A stretch of DNA of 64,000 nt from Micromonospora phaseoli. Lineage in GTDB: Bacteria > Actinomycetota > Actinomycetes > Mycobacteriales > Micromonosporaceae. Positions within the stretch are counted from its first letter, which is position 1. Every line of letters begins with the position of its first letter. Below, piece by piece: positions 52,361 to 60,638 of this stretch. Where the stretch lies: contig NZ_FNYV01000002.1 in the NCBI RefSeq assembly GCF_900109115.1, positions 434,001-498,000 on the forward strand, read 5' to 3'. The notes below the pieces were generated by a model. The model saw only the letters and a program-made list of their open reading frames with translations, searched no databases and was not told the DNA's origin. Made by a program: the position numbers and the translations under genes.

Positions 52361-53038
52361 CTACCCGCCGGAGCCCTCGGTCGCGCCGTCCGGGGTGAGA
52401 GCCCCCTCCACCTCGCCGGCATCGAGGTGCACGTGCTGATGGCCGAGGCCGGCATCGATGTTGATCTGATCGAGCTGGGTCGCGGCCACCGACCAGGTGG
52501 TGACGGCGAGGGTCGCCTGCCGGGCCGCCAGCGCCAGCTGCTCGGTACGCCCCGCGGCGGGACCCGACAGGGCCAGGGCGACGGAGTCCACCGCGACGGC
52601 CGTCTGCTCCACGGCGCTGCGCAGCCCGCCCCTGGCGACGTTGGTGGCGGTCATGCCCGACGGCGGGTCGGCGAACTGGGCGATGAGTCGATTCATGGTC
52701 TGCTGCCACTGGCTGACCTGGGCCGCCTCGGGTGTGCGGCCGGCCTCGGCCTCCTGTCTGACGGCCTGGAGGATGGGCGAGAGCTCCTGCCCTGTCTGGT
52801 GCGCCATCGCGGTGAGCTCGACGATCTGTTGCGCGTCACGCTCGACCTCGGCCTTCTGCAGCTGCGCGATGTTCGCCTCGGTCGGGCTCGGTCGTCCCAC
52901 CGCATGCCCGACCAGCCCGCCCACCGGGGCCGCCACCAGCACCGCCGCGGCGGCGACCGCGACCATCCAGGTCTTCGACCGCCCCTTGCCGCCGGGCGAG
53001 GTCAGCAGGTAGGAGGGCCTTCCGGTTCGACGGGACAT
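52361..53038 (-). CDS. Membrane-anchored helical protein of unknown function
   Basis: 225 residues from ATG 53038 with GGAGGGG upstream (the longer frame to 53404 is antisense to a neighbour). A basic N-terminus (MSRRTGRPSYLL) precedes one TM (MVAVAAAAVLVAAPVGGLVG), followed by a long extracellular helical domain with heptad-like stretches (NIAQLQKAEVERDAQQIVELTAMAHQ). It ends with a His/Asp-rich piece (GHQHVHLDAGEVEG) that could bind metal. The family is not recognised. Confidence 0.72.
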   Translation of the reverse strand: MSRRTGRPSYLLTSPGGKGRSKTWMVAVAAAAVLVAAPVGGLVGHAVGRPSPTEANIAQLQKAEVERDAQQIVELTAMAHQTGQELSPILQAVRQEAEAGRTPEAAQVSQWQQTMNRLIAQFADPPSGMTATNVARGGLRSAVEQTAVAVDSVALALSGPAAGRTEQLALAARQATLAVTTWSVAATQLDQINIDAGLGHQHVHLDAGEVEGALTPDGATEGSGG

Positions 53039-53189
53039 GTCACCCCTCCATCGACGGCTGTTTGTCTCGGAGACTAGTCCTTCTGCTATAGGGCGTCGAT
53101 AGTTCTGCTCCCACATGGCGGACTTTCCTCGCACCGATCCGAAAGATGGGCCGGCCGGGCGGCAGCGACCATCCCATCCGACGAACCCC

Positions 53190-53831
53190 TCACGGCCAGC
53201 CCCGCCCCCCGAGGTCGCCAGCGGGCCGGAACCTGTCGCGCTCGGCCTCGGTGTCGATGTCGCCGCCGGTGGCAACATCGCCGCAGGGCACGACCCGCAG
53301 ATCCGCCGACCGCTCGCGCAGGTAGGCGCGGGCACCCATGTCGCCGGCCGCCGAGGCGACGACGCCGGCCCAGTGGGACCGACCGAGCAGGACCGGATGG
53401 CCACGGGCGTTGCCGTAGCCCGCCATCGCCAACGCCTCCGGCGCGGCGAGCGCCGTCAACCGGCGTACCGCCTCGGGGGTGACGCCGGGCATGTCGACCA
53501 GCAGCACCACCACCGCGACCACCTCGGTCGACCGCAACGCGACGAGGCCGGCCCGCAACGACGACGCCATGCCGGTGGCCCACTCGGGATTGTCGAGCAC
53601 CAACCCGGCACCGAGGTCGGCGCGGGCCCGGACCGTCTCGGCCCGCGCACCGAGCACCGTCAGCACCGGCTGACAACCGCCGGCCCGAGCGGTGGCCACC
53701 GACCGCTCCACGAGCAGCCGGCCGTCGAACTCCACCAGCGCCTTGGGCTGCCCGTAGCGCCGGCCCGCGCCGGCCGCGAGCACCAGCCCGGCGACCGCTG
53801 CGTCCACTCCGGTCACCCCACGGACCCGCAC
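53190..53831 (-). CDS. MobA/MocA-like nucleotidyltransferase
   Basis: 213 residues with the NTP-transferase core: VAGLVLAAGAGRRYGQPKAL (LAAGxxxRxGxxK phosphate loop), GAGLVLDNPEWATGMASSLRAGL, LVDMPGVTPE (the acidic metal motif) and GHPVLLGRSHW. This combination is typical of MocA/MobA-type enzymes that add CMP or GMP to molybdopterin, or of related CoxI-linked nucleotidyltransferases. The GTG at 53831 is used; another GTG six codons later is equally possible. No molybdenum-enzyme genes are nearby. Confidence 0.8.
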   Translation of the reverse strand: MRVRGVTGVDAAVAGLVLAAGAGRRYGQPKALVEFDGRLLVERSVATARAGGCQPVLTVLGARAETVRARADLGAGLVLDNPEWATGMASSLRAGLVALRSTEVVAVVVLLVDMPGVTPEAVRRLTALAAPEALAMAGYGNARGHPVLLGRSHWAGVVASAAGDMGARAYLRERSADLRVVPCGDVATGGDIDTEAERDRFRPAGDLGGRGWP

Positions 53832-53945
53832 CGCCGCACGCTAACACCGTTCTGCCTGGACCGGCGGACGAGTCACCGATCGACGCCAGGGGCATGCCGA
53901 CGCCCTGCTTGACCTCAAGGGGCCTTCAAGTTCCAGCATGGGCGC

Positions 53946-54812
53946 ATGACAGACATCGAACGGGCGCTGGTCATCGGCGCGACCGGCAACATCGGCAGGC
54001 ACGTGGTGACCTCGCTGCGCGATCGCGGCATCGCGGTACGCACCCTGACCCGTAGCCCGGGTGGGCTCCCGGACGGCATCGAGGCGGTCCACGGCGACCT
54101 GCGGGATGCCGAGACCCTGAAACGGTCGCTCGCCGGGACCGACGCGGTCTTCCTGCTGTGGCCGTTCATGACCGCCGATGGCGCGCCGGCCGTCGCCGAG
54201 GCGATCGCCGCCACGACCCGGCGGGTCGTGTACGTCTCGGCGATGCACGTACGCGACGACCGCCCGCCGATCGAGAACGGCTTCTGGGGCCAGGTCGAGG
54301 ACGCGATCCGGCGGACCGACGTCGAGTGGACCTTCCTGCGGGTCGGCGGCCTGGCCACGAACACCCTGCAGTGGGCACCGGCGATCAGTGCCGGCCGGCC
54401 GGTACGGATGCCGTACCCGGCCGCCTCCCGGTCACTGATCCACGAACGGGATGTGGCGGAGGTGGCCGTGCTGGCGATGACCGAGGCCGGACACGGCGGT
54501 GCCGCGTACGCCCTGACCGGTCCGGCGTCCATCACCCAGGCCGAACAGGTACGGATCATCGGCACGGTCACCGGCCGTCCGGTGCGGGTCGAGCGGGCCC
54601 CGCTCGCCGAGGCGCGGGCGGAGCTGCTCAGCTGGGCGGATCCGGCGTACGCCGACACCGCACTGGCCTACTGGGCATCGCTGGTCGACACACCCGAGCC
54701 GTGCACCCCGACGGTGGCAGAACTCACCGGCTCGCCCGCCCGCACCTTCGCGCAGTGGGCCGCCGAGCACGCCGACGACTTCCGGCCACCGCGCACGCCG
54801 GAGCGACGCTGA
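53946..54812 (+). CDS. NmrA-like NAD(P)-binding oxidoreductase
   Basis: 288 residues of the atypical SDR type: VIGATGNIGRHVVTSLRD nucleotide loop, RTLTRSPGGLPDG in the basic NADPH-selecting turn, WPFMTADGAPAV, YVSAMHV and the SLIHERDVAEVAVLAM segment. It resembles NmrA/quinone-oxidoreductase-2-type proteins that use or sense NAD(P)H. Substrate unknown. It is convergent with the NB-ARC gene, separated by a strong hairpin. Confidence 0.85.
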   Translation: MTDIERALVIGATGNIGRHVVTSLRDRGIAVRTLTRSPGGLPDGIEAVHGDLRDAETLKRSLAGTDAVFLLWPFMTADGAPAVAEAIAATTRRVVYVSAMHVRDDRPPIENGFWGQVEDAIRRTDVEWTFLRVGGLATNTLQWAPAISAGRPVRMPYPAASRSLIHERDVAEVAVLAMTEAGHGGAAYALTGPASITQAEQVRIIGTVTGRPVRVERAPLAEARAELLSWADPAYADTALAYWASLVDTPEPCTPTVAELTGSPARTFAQWAAEHADDFRPPRTPERR

Positions 54813-54832
54813 CAGCAGAAGCGGACACGCGA

Positions 54833-54858
54833 GCGCCCGCCCGGACGAGGGCGGGCGC
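54833..54858. terminator. Bidirectional hairpin between NmrA-like and NB-ARC genes
   Basis: GCGCCCGCCC at 54833-54842 pairs with GGGCGGGCGC at 54849-54858 around a 6-base loop, between convergent stops. Confidence 0.7.
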
Positions 54859-54864
54859 GTCCCG

Positions 54865-57255
54865 TTACGGGCGGTCCCGGCCAGGTTCGACGAACCGCTC
54901 GACCGGCTCCGCCAGCTGGGTCAGCGCGTTGCGGGCCCGCTTCTGCTCCTCGGGCCGGTCGATCTCCGTCGCCAGGGTCAGGGCCTCGACGTGCCGGGCG
55001 ACCGCCGCGTCCCGCTGGCCCTGTCCGGCCAGGGCCCGACCCAGTCCGTTGAGTACGCAGGTCTCGCCGTACCGCTCACCGATGTCCCGGAAGATCGCCA
55101 GGGCCTGTTCGTAGCAGTCCACGGCGTCGGCGAACCGGCCCAGCGTGACGTAGGTGTCGCCCAGGTTGTTCAGCGCGGTCGCCTCGCCACCGAGATGCCG
55201 CAGTTCGCGGAAGATGGCCAGGGCGCGGCTGTTCTGCTCGGCCGCCGCGCCGGAGCGGCCCAGCCGTTCGTGGACAGCGCCCAGGTTCGTCAGCGTGTTC
55301 GCCTCGCCGACCCGGTCACCGACCTGCACGAAGCGGTCGAGCGCCAGCTCGTGGTATGCCCCGGCACCCTCCCAGTCCCCCGCCGAGCTGTGCACCACGC
55401 CCAGGTTCCCCAGCACCCGGGCCTCACCCCGGCCGTCACCGGCCGCGCGGAACAGCGGCAGTGCCCGCTTGAGATGCCCGGCCGCCTCCGGGTAGCGGCC
55501 CAACTGCCACCCCGCCACACCGAGGTTGGTCAGGGCGGTGGCCTCGGCGACGTCGTCACCGAGCAGCCGGGCCGCGTGCTCGGCCTCGGTGTGCACGGTG
55601 ATGGCGTCGGCCGGGTACCCGCCGTTGTCGAGGTAGGAGTACAGGGTGCCGGCGAGCCACACCGCGTGTCGCGGCCAGCCGTTGCGGGCCGTGTGCAGGC
55701 AGACCGCCACGAGTGTGGCGCGTTCGGCATCCAGCCAGCGCAGTGCGACCCTGGGTTTGTCGAGCCGCGGGCCGGCCGGGGGCCGCTGCGGCAGCGGCGG
55801 GCGGCGGTGCCGCTCGGCCGGGTACAGCGCGTCCATCGCCGCAGCGGCGCTGTACAGGTAGTGGTCGAACAGGCGAGTCAACGCGGCCTGGCGATCCGCG
55901 GGCCGGTCCTCGTCCCGGGCGCGCTCCTCCGCGTACGCCCGGACGAGGTCGTGCAGCGCGAACCGGCCGGCGACGGGTTGCTGGACCAGGTACTCGGCGG
56001 CGAGATGCCGCAGTTGAGCGGCGGCGGCGGACGGATCACTGTCGAGCAGGGCGGCGGCGCCGTGCTCGTCCAGATCCGCGCCGGGATGCCCGGCCATCCG
56101 ACGCAGCAGCGCCCGCCGCTGCTCGGGCAGGTGCTGGTAGGACAGGTGCAGCGCGAGCTCCACACCGGTGTCGAGCCGACGATGACGGTGGCGCTCGTCC
56201 AGCCGATCGGCGTGATCGGTGACCGTCCACTCGGGTCGGGCCGCCATCTGACCGGCGACCACGCTGAGCGCCAACGGCAGGTGTCCGCAGCGCACCGCGA
56301 CCCGCCGCAGCGCCGACGGATCGGCACCGACCGCCACGCCCGGCACCGACCGCACCAGCAACTGCTCCGCCTCGTCCGCGGTGAACAGGTCGATGTCGAG
56401 GCGAACCGTCGCGTCGAGGTCGGCGAGCCGGCGGCGGGACGTGACCAGGGTCAGGGTGCCGGCGGCATTCGGCAGGAGCGGGCGTACCTGCTGTGTGCCG
56501 GCCGCGTTGTCGAGCACGACCAGGACACGCCGGTCCGCGAGTCGTTCACGGAAGGCCGACGCCCGTTCCGCCAGGCCGTGCGGAATCTCGCTACCGGAGC
56601 AGCCGAGCAGACGCAGGAAGCCGTCGAGGACCGCGGCCGGCTCGACCGGCGGCTGCCCCGGGTCGGGGTGAAAGCCGCGCAGGTCCACGAAGAGCGTCGT
56701 GTCGTAGCGCCCCTCGGTGGCCAGTAGCCGGCCGGCGTGGACCGCCAGTTGGGTCTTGCCGATCCCCGCCATCCCGGCGAGTACGCAGACCACCGGGCCG
56801 CGCGTCGCCGGATCCGTGCCAACGGTCGAACCGCCCGCCTGCCGCAGGTGATCCACCTCGAACTGCCGCCCGGTGAAGGCGGCCACGTCGTCCGGCAGCC
56901 GGTCGAGCACCCGTACCTGGGCGGCCGCCGTGGTCTCGGCGAGACTGACGCGCAACGCCTGCCGCCAGTGCGCCAGGTAGCCCGTCTCGCCATGCAGCGC
57001 CTGCACCACCGCCAGCACCAGGTCGGCGTTGATCCGGCGCCGGCCGGTCTTGAAGCAGTCCACGACCGTGCCCCTGCGGGCCAGCTCGGCGGCCGGTCGG
57101 TGGTCCGTCCGCCACTGCTCGTTGACCCGCCGGGTGATCGTCTCGTACGAGGGGTCGCCGGCCCAGAGTTTCAGCGCGCGCAGAACGCCGACCAACTCGT
57201 CGAGACTGTGGGCCGACCCAGGGTCGGGAGGACCGGTGGACGTGTCAACCTGCAT
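54865..57255 (-). CDS. NB-ARC/TPR STAND-family protein
   Basis: 796 residues: an N-terminal helical domain (~15-105, LDELVGVLRALKLWAGDPSYETITRRVNE), an NB-ARC NTPase with Walker A GMAGIGKT at 161-168, Walker B RRVLVVLDNA and the LTLVTSRRRL sensor, a winged-helix/ARC region (PLALSVVAGQMA, ALHLSYQHLP), then a tetratricopeptide array (~530-780, LTNLGVAGWQLGRYPEA, LGNLGVVHSSAG, LNNLGDTYVTLGRFADA). The N-terminal region is XRE-like and common in streptomycete signal-transduction STAND proteins related to AfsR without the BTAD domain. It would switch states on nucleotide binding when the TPRs bind a ligand. Signal and output are unknown. Confidence 0.85.
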   Translation of the reverse strand: MQVDTSTGPPDPGSAHSLDELVGVLRALKLWAGDPSYETITRRVNEQWRTDHRPAAELARRGTVVDCFKTGRRRINADLVLAVVQALHGETGYLAHWRQALRVSLAETTAAAQVRVLDRLPDDVAAFTGRQFEVDHLRQAGGSTVGTDPATRGPVVCVLAGMAGIGKTQLAVHAGRLLATEGRYDTTLFVDLRGFHPDPGQPPVEPAAVLDGFLRLLGCSGSEIPHGLAERASAFRERLADRRVLVVLDNAAGTQQVRPLLPNAAGTLTLVTSRRRLADLDATVRLDIDLFTADEAEQLLVRSVPGVAVGADPSALRRVAVRCGHLPLALSVVAGQMAARPEWTVTDHADRLDERHRHRRLDTGVELALHLSYQHLPEQRRALLRRMAGHPGADLDEHGAAALLDSDPSAAAAQLRHLAAEYLVQQPVAGRFALHDLVRAYAEERARDEDRPADRQAALTRLFDHYLYSAAAAMDALYPAERHRRPPLPQRPPAGPRLDKPRVALRWLDAERATLVAVCLHTARNGWPRHAVWLAGTLYSYLDNGGYPADAITVHTEAEHAARLLGDDVAEATALTNLGVAGWQLGRYPEAAGHLKRALPLFRAAGDGRGEARVLGNLGVVHSSAGDWEGAGAYHELALDRFVQVGDRVGEANTLTNLGAVHERLGRSGAAAEQNSRALAIFRELRHLGGEATALNNLGDTYVTLGRFADAVDCYEQALAIFRDIGERYGETCVLNGLGRALAGQGQRDAAVARHVEALTLATEIDRPEEQKRARNALTQLAEPVERFVEPGRDRP

Positions 57256-57808
57256 GGCGCCCCCGTGAGGATGAGGTGTCTATCGATTCCACTGTGCCTC
57301 ATGTGGAATCGTTTGGAGTTCACCGGGTGTGGTCATCGCCATGCTCAGATGGTTGGGGGTACGGGGCCGCCACGGGTACGGGGGCGTGGCGGCCAACCCG
57401 CCTCGTGACGCCGCTCGGGCACCCGGCCAGGCAACCTGGCCCGCTGTCCGATGCCCTCTCCAGAGTCACCCGCACCTCTCCCGGACGCGGGGATCCCCTC
57501 CGCAGACACCCGGGCGCGTACAGGTGCGGCTCTGGGGGAGCAACGACCGCGCCGACCGGTTCTTCGCCCTGCTCGGCGGCTTCCTCGCCGCGATCGAGCC
57601 ACTGGAGCCGCCGTCGGCGGCCGAGATCGTCGCCTCCGGTGCCACCACGACCGCCGCCGCCGACATGCTCACCCGGCACGGCGTACCGTTCCGGGCCGCG
57701 CACTCGGTGGTGGGCCGGCTGGTCCGGGCCGGCGGGCCGGACAGCTCGACCGCCGAGCAGGTCACCCTGGCCGGAGGCGCTGCCGGTCACCGACTGACGG
57801 GCCGGCAC
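57256..57808. other. Region without an intact gene
   Basis: No complete gene with good start and codon pattern is visible in these ~550 bases. The part 57520-57800 (plus strand) encodes a fragment resembling the argininosuccinate lyase C-terminus, listed separately. The first ~260 bases show nothing recognisable apart from the divergent promoter area of the NB-ARC gene. Confidence 0.5.
57520..57800 (+). pseudogene. Fragment resembling the argininosuccinate lyase C-terminal domain
   Basis: A plus-strand frame reads ADMLTRHGVPFRAAHSVVGRLVRAG, close to the DYLVRKGVPFREAHEVVGxxV stretch of ArgH, with about 40 preceding residues (RADRFFALLGGFLAAIEPLE) less clearly related. No N-terminal catalytic part, start or ribosome site is present, and a frame change occurs near its end. 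It looks like a decayed relic. Alternative: a small stand-alone protein with this fold. Confidence 0.4.
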
Positions 57809-58456
57809 CTACCGACTGACCGAAGGGCCGGCGCCCTGGTCGAACCGGGCCGGGTCGCCGGCGCCGACCCTGATGATCTCCGGCTCGCCGTCGGAGAAGT
57901 CGACCACCGTGGTCGGCTCGGTGCCGCAGTCCCCCGCGTCGACCACCGCGTCGAGAGCGTGGTCGAGGCGCTCCTTGATCTCCCAGCCCTGGGTCATCGG
58001 CTCGTCGTCGCCGGGCAGCAGCAGAGTGCTCGACAGCAGCGGTTCTCCCAGCACGTCGAGCAGGGCCCGGGTGACCGGGTGCGCGGGGATCCGCACGCCC
58101 ACGGTCTTCTTGCGTGGGTGCAGCAGCCGGCGCGGCACCTCCCGCGTCGCCGGCAGGATGAAGGTGTAGCGGCCGGGGGTGGCCGCCTTCACGGCGCGGA
58201 ACACCGCGTTGTCCAACTGCACGAACTGACCGAGCTGGGCGAAGTCCCGGCACACCAGCGTGAAGTGGTGGCCGCTGTCAAGTTGGCGGATCTCCCGGAT
58301 CCGGTCCAGGCCGTCCTTGTTGCCCAGCTGCGCACCCAGCGCGAAGCAGGAGTCCGTCGGGTAGGCGATCAACCCGTCCGCCCGGACGATGTCGACCACC
58401 TGGCCGATGGTGCGCGGTTGCGGATTGTCCGGATGCACGTCGAAATACCTCGCCAT
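57809..58456 (-). CDS. YciO/YrdC/Sua5-type L-threonylcarbamoyladenylate synthase-like protein
   Basis: 215 residues with the YrdC core: GLIAYPTDSCFALGAQLGN (YPTDTVYGL equivalent), the RIREIRQLD(S)GHHFTLVC region, PGRYTFILPATREVPRR and VGVRIPAHPV, and LLSSTLLLPGDD. The KxR-type lysine of true TsaC enzymes is changed here, as in the YciO subgroup. TsaC makes threonylcarbamoyl-AMP for tRNA t6A; YciO proteins are weak or of other function. Divergent from the small membrane protein gene (86 bases between starts). Confidence 0.85.
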   Translation of the reverse strand: MARYFDVHPDNPQPRTIGQVVDIVRADGLIAYPTDSCFALGAQLGNKDGLDRIREIRQLDSGHHFTLVCRDFAQLGQFVQLDNAVFRAVKAATPGRYTFILPATREVPRRLLHPRKKTVGVRIPAHPVTRALLDVLGEPLLSSTLLLPGDDEPMTQGWEIKERLDHALDAVVDAGDCGTEPTTVVDFSDGEPEIIRVGAGDPARFDQGAGPSVSR

Positions 58457-58542
58457 GGCCGGAAGCTTAGGCTGCTCGCCGGCACTGTCGCGTTGCCGAC
58501 AGTGCCACGCTCCGCAAGAAGTCGACGTCCATCGTTGTCTGT

Positions 58543-58941
58543 ATGGTCGTTCGCCCCTCCGGCGGCGGCTACCGGGGCCTGCTCCGGCAGCCTGCGACGC
58601 CCACCCCCGTACGGGTCACCGTGCTCGTCTTCGCGGTGCTGTCGCTGCTGTTCACCCTGGCGACGGTGCACCGGCTGGTGGCCGGGACCGGCTCGCTCGG
58701 CGCCGTCGTCTTCTTCGCCGTGATGGCCGGGGCGTGCGGGCTGGTGGCGATCAGCCTTGCCGCCCGCCGCCCGTGGGCGCCCTACCCGGCATACGCGCTG
58801 ACGACGCTCCTGGCCGCCGCCTCGCTCGGTCTCTTCGGCGCGATCACGATCGTCGGCCTGGCCCTGCTGGCCTGGGTGCTCTGGGCCCTCAACGTCCGCG
58901 CCTCCCGGGACTGGTTCGGCAGGCGCGGCCGGCTGCGTTGA
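58543..58941 (+). CDS. Small four-helix membrane protein of unknown function
   Basis: 132 residues with four hydrophobic segments (VTVLVFAVLSLLFTL, LGAVVFFAVMAGACGLVAI, PAYALTTLLAAASLGLFG, ITIVGLALLAWVLWAL) and a basic C-terminal tail (RASRDWFGRRGRLR). The N-terminus is Arg/Pro-rich. No family recognised. It is transcribed away from the YciO-like gene and ends before a GC-rich hairpin. Confidence 0.75.
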   Translation: MVVRPSGGGYRGLLRQPATPTPVRVTVLVFAVLSLLFTLATVHRLVAGTGSLGAVVFFAVMAGACGLVAISLAARRPWAPYPAYALTTLLAAASLGLFGAITIVGLALLAWVLWALNVRASRDWFGRRGRLR

Positions 58942-58966
58942 CGTCACGGCCGCGGGTGGTCACGGC

Positions 58967-58986
58967 GGCCCGCCCCCGGGCGGGCC
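58967..58986. terminator. GC-rich hairpin between convergent small genes
   Basis: GGCCCGCCC near 58967-58975 pairs with GGGCGGGCC at 58978-58986. The loop is nearly absent, so the outer pairs probably form the stem. It lies between the stops of the membrane protein and the amphi-Trp gene. Confidence 0.5.
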
Positions 58987-58995
58987 GGCGCGCCG

Positions 58996-59292
58996 CTACT
59001 CGCTGGCCGGGGCGGTCACCTCGGTCTCCTCGTCGGCCTCGACCGCCGCAGCCTTCTCTACCTCGGGCACCGGGGTGGCCCTCGGGTTCACCCAGGAAAA
59101 CTCGATCTCGATCGAGTACTCGTCCGCACCCTCCTGCTCGATCTCCAGCTCGCAGTGCACCTCGTCGGCGACGGTGACCGCCCCCGCTGCTCCGTAGAAG
59201 ACCTGCCCGGTCTCCAACTGGCTCGCCACCTGACGCAGCCACGCGGCCAGATCCGCCCGCGACACCGTCCGGGCGTCCTCGTAGATATCCAT
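58996..59292 (-). CDS. Amphi-Trp domain protein
   Basis: 98 residues. It has the typical amphi-Trp layout: MDIYEDARTVSRADLAAWLRQVASQLETG, then alternating strands (FYGAAGAVTVADEVHCELEIEQEG) and EYSIEIEFSWVNP, where the Trp of the domain name follows a strand. A Glu-rich, disordered-looking tail (EKAAAVEADEETEVT) ends the protein. The domain is small and of unknown function, often next to archaeal or actinobacterial regulators. Confidence 0.82.
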   Translation of the reverse strand: MDIYEDARTVSRADLAAWLRQVASQLETGQVFYGAAGAVTVADEVHCELEIEQEGADEYSIEIEFSWVNPRATPVPEVEKAAAVEADEETEVTAPASE

Positions 59293-59358
59293 CCCGCCAT
59301 GCTGGCATCCACAGCGGACCTCCGGCCCGCAGGGGGTGCCGTCGGCGCGCCGTGGTCA

Positions 59359-60456
59359 TCAGCCGTCCGAGGCGCGCCGCCCCGCGACGGCGGTCGCCTC
59401 CAGCAGGCTGTCGTAGTGCTGCAACCCGTGGTCGGGCGGCACGTCCGCGAGTGACCAGCTGGGGTAGCCGGTAACGCCACGGGGAAGCTCCACGGCGCTG
59501 GCACCGTAGGTGAGGGCGAGGTCCATCGTCTGGTTCCACACCGAGGCCGGGCAGGGCGACTGGTCGAAGCAGACCTTGTCGGCGGTCGCCGTCTGGTAGC
59601 TGATCGGGCCGCCCTTGGCCGCGATGTACGCGTACATCGTGAAGTAGTTGTTCGGCCGGTCGGGGTAGATCGAGTTGTTGCCCAGCACGCAGCGCTCCCC
59701 GAGCGAGGCGCGGCAGTAGTCGATCATGGCGCGGGTGAACGGCATGTCCACCGAGCCCGTCCAGCTGACCTCGTCGATCCGCTGGTACGGATTGAAGGCC
59801 AGGTACGACCGCGTCCGCTCCCACACGTCGTGCGCGTCGATCTCGTCGCGGTGGCACTGGTCGTCGGCGGCGCCGGTGTACCCGGCGGCCTCCAACCCGG
59901 GCCGGTTCAGGCTGAGCTGCCCGGTCTGGCGGATGTACGGTTCGGCGAACTCAGTCGTGCAGCGGGAGATCACCACATCCAACAGGCGCGGCTCGTCGTC
60001 GTACATCGCGGCGAGCCGATCCTGCAGGTTCTGGTAGGCGGTGCCGTACGCGGCCGTCCAGAACGGGCCGATCGTGCCGACCTGGACCCCCTCGGCGTAC
60101 CACGGGATCGGGTCGCCACCGCCCAGCGTCTTGGCCCAGTCGGGTGCGTGGATGCCGCCGACCACCCGCAGCCGGGTCGACATGCCCGCCGTGGTCGCGG
60201 CGGCCAGCGCGTCGTCGATCGCGGTGGTGTCGAGGTCACCACCGTGGTCCGTGCCGGCCTGCTGCTGCGGTTGCAGGTCGCTCCAGTTCACCCGGATGAC
60301 GAACCCGTCCACCACCGGCGCGTACGCTCCGCTGGCCGGCCCGGCCCGGTCGATCAGCCCGCGCAACGGCTCCTTGAGCGTGACCGACGCCTGCGCCGGC
60401 ACGCCCACCACCGCCGCTGCCATCACCATGGTTGCCAGGACCGCGAGCGCTCTCAA
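59359..60456 (-). CDS. Secreted protein of unknown function, possibly a TIM-barrel glycosidase
   Basis: 365 residues from TTG 60456, chosen because GGAGGAGG lies 7 bases upstream and the product then starts with a signal peptide (LRALAVLATMVMAAAVVGVPAQA). The mature part has a barrel-like pattern: DGFVIRVNWSDLQPQ, STRLRVVGGIHAPDW, a segment rich in Cys (VISRCTTEF, DYCRASLGERCV, VCFDQSPCP) and ELPRGVTGYPSW near the end. VNWSDLQP and TEFAEP recall GH-A clan barrels, where Glu residues act, but I cannot name a family. It is preceded by a strong ribosome site and follows a ~180-base gene-free spacer. Confidence 0.6.
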   Translation of the reverse strand: MRALAVLATMVMAAAVVGVPAQASVTLKEPLRGLIDRAGPASGAYAPVVDGFVIRVNWSDLQPQQQAGTDHGGDLDTTAIDDALAAATTAGMSTRLRVVGGIHAPDWAKTLGGGDPIPWYAEGVQVGTIGPFWTAAYGTAYQNLQDRLAAMYDDEPRLLDVVISRCTTEFAEPYIRQTGQLSLNRPGLEAAGYTGAADDQCHRDEIDAHDVWERTRSYLAFNPYQRIDEVSWTGSVDMPFTRAMIDYCRASLGERCVLGNNSIYPDRPNNYFTMYAYIAAKGGPISYQTATADKVCFDQSPCPASVWNQTMDLALTYGASAVELPRGVTGYPSWSLADVPPDHGLQHYDSLLEATAVAGRRASDG

Positions 60457-60638
60457 GAAGCATCCTCCTCCGGACACATCGGACGGTGCCGGCGAGGACG
60501 GCGACCGCGCGCCCAGAATACGTCCCGACCCGACCGCCCGCCGGCCGTGGCGACCACCGGACCGCCGTGGGAATGCGCACGGCGGGCACGGCTCAGCGCA
60601 GTCGGCCCCGCGCGTCGCGCGCCTCGCTGAACGTCCAG

